Below are positions 4,828 to 8,275 of a stretch of 8,275 bases of DNA, one piece after another. The stretch is taken from positions 1-8,275 of the forward strand of contig JBIOYQ010000157.1 of assembly GCA_044870295.1 (NCBI GenBank), written 5' to 3'. Below the pieces are notes generated by a model. That model was given only the letters and a program-made list of their open reading frames with translations, was not told the origin of the DNA and did not search any database. Position 1 is the stretch's first letter, and each line of letters opens with the position of its first letter. A program made the translations under genes and the position numbers. The DNA comes from AC-52 sp044870295. Its GTDB lineage: Bacteria > Actinomycetota > UBA4738.

Positions 4828-6909
4828 ATGAACGTCTACGAGCCGTCCAACATCCGCAACGTCCTGTTCGTCGGCCACAGCGGAGCGGGCAAGACCACGC
4901 TGACGGAGGGGTTGCTGTTCGCGGCGGGCGCGCTGACCAGGATGGGCAAGATCGAGGACGGCAACACCGTGTCCGACTTCGACGCCGAGGAGATCCGTCG
5001 CGGGATCAGCGTGTCGCTCTCACTGGCGCCGGTGGAATGGAACGGCGTCAAGATCAACGTCCTCGACGCGCCCGGCTACGCCGACTTCATCGGCGACGTC
5101 AAGGGCGCCCTGCGCGCGGCCGACGTGTGCGTGTTCGTCGTGTCGGCGGTCGACGGCGTGGAGGTCCAGACCGAGGTGGTGTGGGAGATGGCCGCCGAGG
5201 CAGGCCTTCCTCGCGCCATCTTCATCAACAAGATCGACCGCGAGAGGGCCTCGTTCGAGCGCACCCTCGAGGGTCTGATCGCCGCCTTCGGTACCCAGGT
5301 GGCGCCCATCCAGCTCCCCATCGGCGAGGAGCACGAGTTCAACGGCGTGCTCGACCTGTTGTCCCGGCGCGCCTACCGCTACGGATCGGGACCCAAGGGC
5401 GAGGAGGGCGACTGGCCGGACGACCTGGCCGCCAAGGCCGAGCCGTACCGCGAGCGCCTGGCCGAGTCCGTGGCGGAAGCCGACGACTCCCTCCTCGAGA
5501 AGTACCTGGAGACGGGCGAGCTGTCCTCCGAGGAGATCGTCCGCGGAGTGAAGGCGGGATTGGCGGACGCGAAGTTCGCGCCCGTGCTGGTCGGCGCGGC
5601 CGGTCGTCCGGCCGGCGTGGACCGCCTGGCCGAGTTCATGGTCGACGCCTTCCCGTCGCCGCTGGACCGGCCGCCGGTCGAGGTGATCAAGAAGGACGGG
5701 TCGGGGGAGGCTCGGCCGTCGGACCCGAACGCACCGCTCACGGCGTTGGTGTTCAAGACGCTGTCGGATCCGTACGTCGGCCGCATCAATCTGTTCCGAG
5801 TGTTCAGCGGGAAGGTCCGTCCGGACTCGCCCGTGTTCAACGCGACCAAGAACACGGAAGAGCGCATCGGCCAGCTGTTCACGTTGCGAGGCAAGGAACA
5901 CGAGACCGTGTCGGAGGTCCCCGCCGGGGACATCGGGGCCGTGGCCAAGCTGGCGCACACTGCCACCGGCGACGCGCTGTCCACGAAGAACGACCCGGCG
6001 ACCCTCGAGCCCATCGAGATGCCCGAGCCCTTGCTGGCCATGGCCATCGAACCCAAGACGAAGGGGGACGAGGACAAGCTGTCCACGGCGCTGGCACGGA
6101 TCCACGAGGACGACCCGACCATCCGGGTGGAGCGCTCGCCCGAGACCCACGAGACCGTGGTGTACGGGATGGGCGAGGCGCACGTGGAGACCATGGTCGA
6201 GCGCATGAAGCGGAAGTTCGGCGTGGACGTGCTGACCCGCCCGGCCAAGGTTCCCTACAAGGAGACCATCAAGTCCAAGGTCCAAGCGCAGGGGCGGCAC
6301 GTCAAGCAGACCGGCGGCCACGGGCAGTACGCCATCGCCTCGATCGAGGTCGAGCCGCTGGAACGGGGGGCCGGGTTCGAGTACGTCGACAAGATCGTGG
6401 GCGGGGTCATCCCCAACCAGTTCATCCCCTCGGTCGAGAAGGGCGTGGTGAAGATCATGGCCGACGGTGTCATCACGCCGTACCCCATGGTCGACGTCAG
6501 GGTCACGCTGTACGACGGCAAGTTCCACCCGGTGGACTCCTCAGACATCGCGTTCCAGCTGGCGGGTCAGCAGGCGCTCAAGGAGGCGGCCCAGAAGGTG
6601 GGGGTGTCACTCCTCGAGCCCATCGTGCAGGTGGAGGTCGTCGTCCCCGAGTCCTACACGGGGGACATCATCGGCGACCTCAACTCGAAGCGCGGCCGGA
6701 TCCTCGGCATGGAGTCCGCCGGGGCGGGCAAGCAGCGCATCCGGGCGCTGGCTCCCCACTCGGAGATGACGCGGTACGCCATCGACCTTCGGTCGATGAC
6801 CCACGGGCGTGGCGTGTTCACCATGCAGTTCGACCACTACGAAGAGGTCCCCGCCCATCTGGCGGAGAAAGTGATCGCCGAAGCCCGGAAGGAGAAGGAG
6901 GAGGGCTGA
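4828..6909 (+). CDS. fusA: Elongation factor G-like translational GTPase (EF-G2 type)
   Basis: A 693-residue five-domain EF-G homologue acting with GTP on the ribosome. GTPase motifs: GHSGAGKT (16-23), RRGIS in switch I (57-61), DAPGY (80-84), NKID (134-137) and GAA in the G5 position (256-258). Domain II has SDPYVGRINLFRVFSG (about 313-328). Domain IV, the tip entering the decoding centre, has QTGGHGQYA (494-502) and the loop FHPVDSSDIAF (566-576). Domain V has the usual GDIIGDLNSKRGRI block (about 612-625). The motifs differ from canonical EF-G (AHIDAGKT, DTPGH) and match the EF-G2 subgroup, such as Thermus EF-G-2 and mycobacterial FusA2, so it is probably a second EF-G and not the main factor. 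It is not near rpsL, rpsG or tuf in this window, in agreement with that. ATG with a good ribosome-binding site; the TMEM175-like gene follows at once. Confidence 0.93.
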   Translation: MNVYEPSNIRNVLFVGHSGAGKTTLTEGLLFAAGALTRMGKIEDGNTVSDFDAEEIRRGISVSLSLAPVEWNGVKINVLDAPGYADFIGDVKGALRAADVCVFVVSAVDGVEVQTEVVWEMAAEAGLPRAIFINKIDRERASFERTLEGLIAAFGTQVAPIQLPIGEEHEFNGVLDLLSRRAYRYGSGPKGEEGDWPDDLAAKAEPYRERLAESVAEADDSLLEKYLETGELSSEEIVRGVKAGLADAKFAPVLVGAAGRPAGVDRLAEFMVDAFPSPLDRPPVEVIKKDGSGEARPSDPNAPLTALVFKTLSDPYVGRINLFRVFSGKVRPDSPVFNATKNTEERIGQLFTLRGKEHETVSEVPAGDIGAVAKLAHTATGDALSTKNDPATLEPIEMPEPLLAMAIEPKTKGDEDKLSTALARIHEDDPTIRVERSPETHETVVYGMGEAHVETMVERMKRKFGVDVLTRPAKVPYKETIKSKVQAQGRHVKQTGGHGQYAIASIEVEPLERGAGFEYVDKIVGGVIPNQFIPSVEKGVVKIMADGVITPYPMVDVRVTLYDGKFHPVDSSDIAFQLAGQQALKEAAQKVGVSLLEPIVQVEVVVPESYTGDIIGDLNSKRGRILGMESAGAGKQRIRALAPHSEMTRYAIDLRSMTHGRGVFTMQFDHYEEVPAHLAEKVIAEARKEKEEG
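6895..6901 (+). promoter_or_regulatory. Ribosome-binding site of the TMEM175-like gene, inside the EF-G2 gene
   Basis: AAGGAGG lies nine bases before the GTG at 6911, within the last codons of the EF-G2 gene (its Lys-Glu-Lys-Glu-Glu-Gly end). It decides the non-ATG start of the next gene and implies translation coupled to, or at least immediately following, EF-G2. Confidence 0.65.
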
Positions 6910-6910
6910 C

Positions 6911-7567
6911 GTGGAGGCCTCCGGACGGACGCCCGACGGCCTGCCGCAACCAGAGCCCACCGCGCACCCCACGTCCGACACCAGCCGTCTGGAGACGTTC
7001 GCCGACGGCGTCATGGCCATCGCCATCACTCTGTTGGTCCTGGAGATCCGGGTCCCCACCCACGAGCCCGGCGGGCTCGGTCATGCGCTGCTCGACGAGT
7101 GGCCGTCCTTCGCCGCCTACGTCACCAGCTTCCTGACCATCGGCGTCATCTGGGTCAACCACCACCGGATGTTCAAGCTGATCGAACGGACCACCCACTC
7201 GTTCCTGATGCTGAACATCGTGTTCCTGATGGTCGTGTCGTTCATCCCGTTTCCGACGGCCCTGGTGGCCACATCCATCAAGGCGCACGACGGCGTCCGC
7301 GTCGCGACGTTCGTGTACGGCGGCACGATGGTGGTGTTGGCCATCATGTTCAACCTGGTGTGGGGCTACGCCTCGGCCGGGCAGCGGTTGCTGGTTCGGG
7401 GATTGGATCCGGAGTCGCTCCGAAAGGGAACCGCCAGCTACCGCAAGGGTCCTCTCCTCTATCTGGTGTTGATGCTGCCCGCGATCTTCAACCCGTTCAT
7501 CAGCCTGGCGGCGTTCGCCGCGCTGGCCGCGTATTGGCTGCTCCCGACCGCTGGCCCGGGCGGCTGA
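6911..7567 (+). CDS. TMEM175-family (DUF1211) potassium-channel-like membrane protein
   Basis: A 218-residue protein with the bacterial TMEM175 architecture of six membrane segments (about 33-48, 63-82, 98-117, 132-152, 182-197, 198-213). The signature helix RLETFADGVMAIAITLLVLE (26-45) corresponds to the family R-x3-FSDG-x2-AI-x2-TLL pattern, with Ala in place of the Ser. WVNHHRMF (81-88) and FIPFPTALVA (111-120) are further family blocks. Characterised bacterial members form tetrameric potassium channels lacking the classic TVGYG filter; conduction here is inferred. The first 25 residues are polar and Pro/Thr-rich. The start is GTG at 6911, one base after the EF-G2 stop, backed by AAGGAGG inside the EF-G2 gene; no other initiator lies before the first helix. 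Almost certainly co-transcribed with EF-G2. It ends 12 bases from the convergent Asp-box gene. Confidence 0.88.
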   Translation: MEASGRTPDGLPQPEPTAHPTSDTSRLETFADGVMAIAITLLVLEIRVPTHEPGGLGHALLDEWPSFAAYVTSFLTIGVIWVNHHRMFKLIERTTHSFLMLNIVFLMVVSFIPFPTALVATSIKAHDGVRVATFVYGGTMVVLAIMFNLVWGYASAGQRLLVRGLDPESLRKGTASYRKGPLLYLVLMLPAIFNPFISLAAFAALAAYWLLPTAGPGG

Positions 7568-7579
7568 CCGCGAGACGGC

Positions 7580-8275
7580 TCAACCAGTTACCAGCTTGTA
7601 GACGCCGGTGGGCATCGACCCCGCGTAGATGACGGACCCGTCGCTGGCCAGCGAATTGACGTGCGTGGTAGCGAGTCCCTGGCGGAACTCCACCCAACTT
7701 TGGCCTCCATCCGTGCTCCGATAGACGCCCTCATCACGATGGCCGGCGTACACCGTGGCCGGCTCTGACGGATCGACGGCCAGCGCGTCGAAACCGATCG
7801 CACCCAAACCGCAGCCCAGCGTAAACGTGGTCGTCCAGCTTGCCCCGCCATCCGTGCTCTTGAATAGGGAAGTGCCATGGCATCCGGCGTTGTGGCTTGC
7901 CAACAGCACGTTCAACGGGGCCGATGGGTCGATGGCCAGCGCTTTCACGTAGGGCTTGGTCATCCCATTGTTCATCCCTGCCCAGAGGGTTCCTCCATCG
8001 GTCGTCTTGAAGACACCCCCACCAAACGTCCCGGCGTACACTGTTCCTGCGCTGCTGGGGTCGGTCGCTAGTACCTCCACGACCAGATTGGTCAGTCCGC
8101 TGTTGACTTGAGCCCAGGTCCGACCGAAGTTCGTGGACTTGTAAATGCCCGCGCCGCTCGTTCCAGCGTAGACCGTGCCTGGAGCCAGCGGATCGACTGC
8201 GACATCCAGGATGGGGCTGGTGAGGATGTTCGTGCGGATCCACCTCCGGCCGCCATTGGCCGATCGAAGGACGCC
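7580..8275 (-). CDS. Asp-box (BNR-like) beta-propeller protein, C-terminal part (cut by window edge)
   Basis: The frame is open from the right edge to a TGA at 7580-7582, giving the last 231 residues; the start, and any signal peptide, lie outside. A methionine-type GTG exists at 8080, but the same frame continues in repeat units to the edge, so it is internal. Each unit of 42-49 residues contains an Asp-box: SANGGRRW, STNFGRTW, TTDGGTLW, STDGGASW and STDGGQSW, each preceded by a strand such as GVYR or GIYK, and alternating with stretches like LAIDPSAP and TVYAGT. This is the repeat of sialidase-, sortilin- and photosystem-assembly-like propellers, usually extracellular. No sialidase catalytic residues can be identified, so an enzymatic role is not claimed; binding or structural roles are as likely. 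GC content is lower than in neighbouring genes. Confidence 0.8.
   Translation of the reverse strand, partial: GVLRSANGGRRWIRTNILTSPILDVAVDPLAPGTVYAGTSGAGIYKSTNFGRTWAQVNSGLTNLVVEVLATDPSSAGTVYAGTFGGGVFKTTDGGTLWAGMNNGMTKPYVKALAIDPSAPLNVLLASHNAGCHGTSLFKSTDGGASWTTTFTLGCGLGAIGFDALAVDPSEPATVYAGHRDEGVYRSTDGGQSWVEFRQGLATTHVNSLASDGSVIYAGSMPTGVYKLVTG
7694..8263 (-). repeat. Five tandem Asp-box repeat units within the propeller protein
   Basis: Five S/T-x-D/N-x-G-x-x-W boxes occur at residues 5-12, 47-54, 91-98, 140-147 and 187-194 of the visible part, with spacings of 42, 44, 49 and 47 residues. A sixth, box-less unit ends the protein (VIYAGSMPTGVYK). The repeats are clear in protein but diverged in DNA, indicating old duplication. 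The array continues beyond the right edge. Confidence 0.8.

Noticed and set aside
5020..6528. A 502-codon minus-strand open frame antisense to EF-G2
   Set aside because: Low-complexity Leu/Asp/His/Gly composition and no domain; a codon-bias shadow.
5037..7136. A 699-codon plus-strand open frame overlapping EF-G2 and the TMEM175-like gene in another frame
   Set aside because: Its translation is dominated by Arg and Gly without any domain, while the overlapped frames encode conserved families.
7568..7579. Terminator between the convergent TMEM175-like and Asp-box genes
   Set aside because: The gap is only 12 bases and neither it nor the gene ends show a convincing stem with a T-run.

Overview
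The window is very GC-rich, with short intergenic gaps, frequent GTG starts and a phosphatidylinositol-mannoside (PIM) style gene order. It reads as chromosomal DNA of a member of the Actinomycetota, probably not one of the well-studied genera. This is inferred from gene content and base composition only. No RNA genes, CRISPR arrays, insertion sequences or phage genes were seen, and there is no gene-free stretch over about 120 bases.

Minus strand, read from 4723 down to 1. A tight run opens with a membrane protein of the CDP-alcohol phosphatidyltransferase fold whose catalytic aspartate motif is largely missing. It continues with a PatA-type acyltransferase (HxxxxD motif) and a PimA-like GT4 mannosyltransferase. 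The two junctions in this trio are both GTGA stop/start overlaps. The run goes on with short gaps into lemA and htpX, a membrane protein and its commonly adjacent M48 zinc protease. After a 117-base gap with a plausible promoter comes a DUF3048 protein, cut by the left window edge. Together these genes look devoted to envelope lipid glycosylation and membrane or protein quality control.

Plus strand, 4828 to 7567. Divergent from the lipid genes is an EF-G-like translational GTPase of the EF-G2 type. One base after its stop codon comes a bacterial TMEM175-family (DUF1211) channel-like membrane protein, whose ribosome-binding site lies inside the end of the EF-G gene.

Minus strand, 7580 to 8275. 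Convergent with the channel gene is the C-terminal part of a protein built of Asp-box (BNR-like) beta-propeller repeats, cut by the right window edge. Its GC content is visibly lower than that of its neighbours.

Most of the window is ordinary core genome. The point most worth checking is the phosphatidyltransferase homologue at the head of the PIM cluster, which appears to lack its active site. I do not see convincing evidence for a wholly new system.
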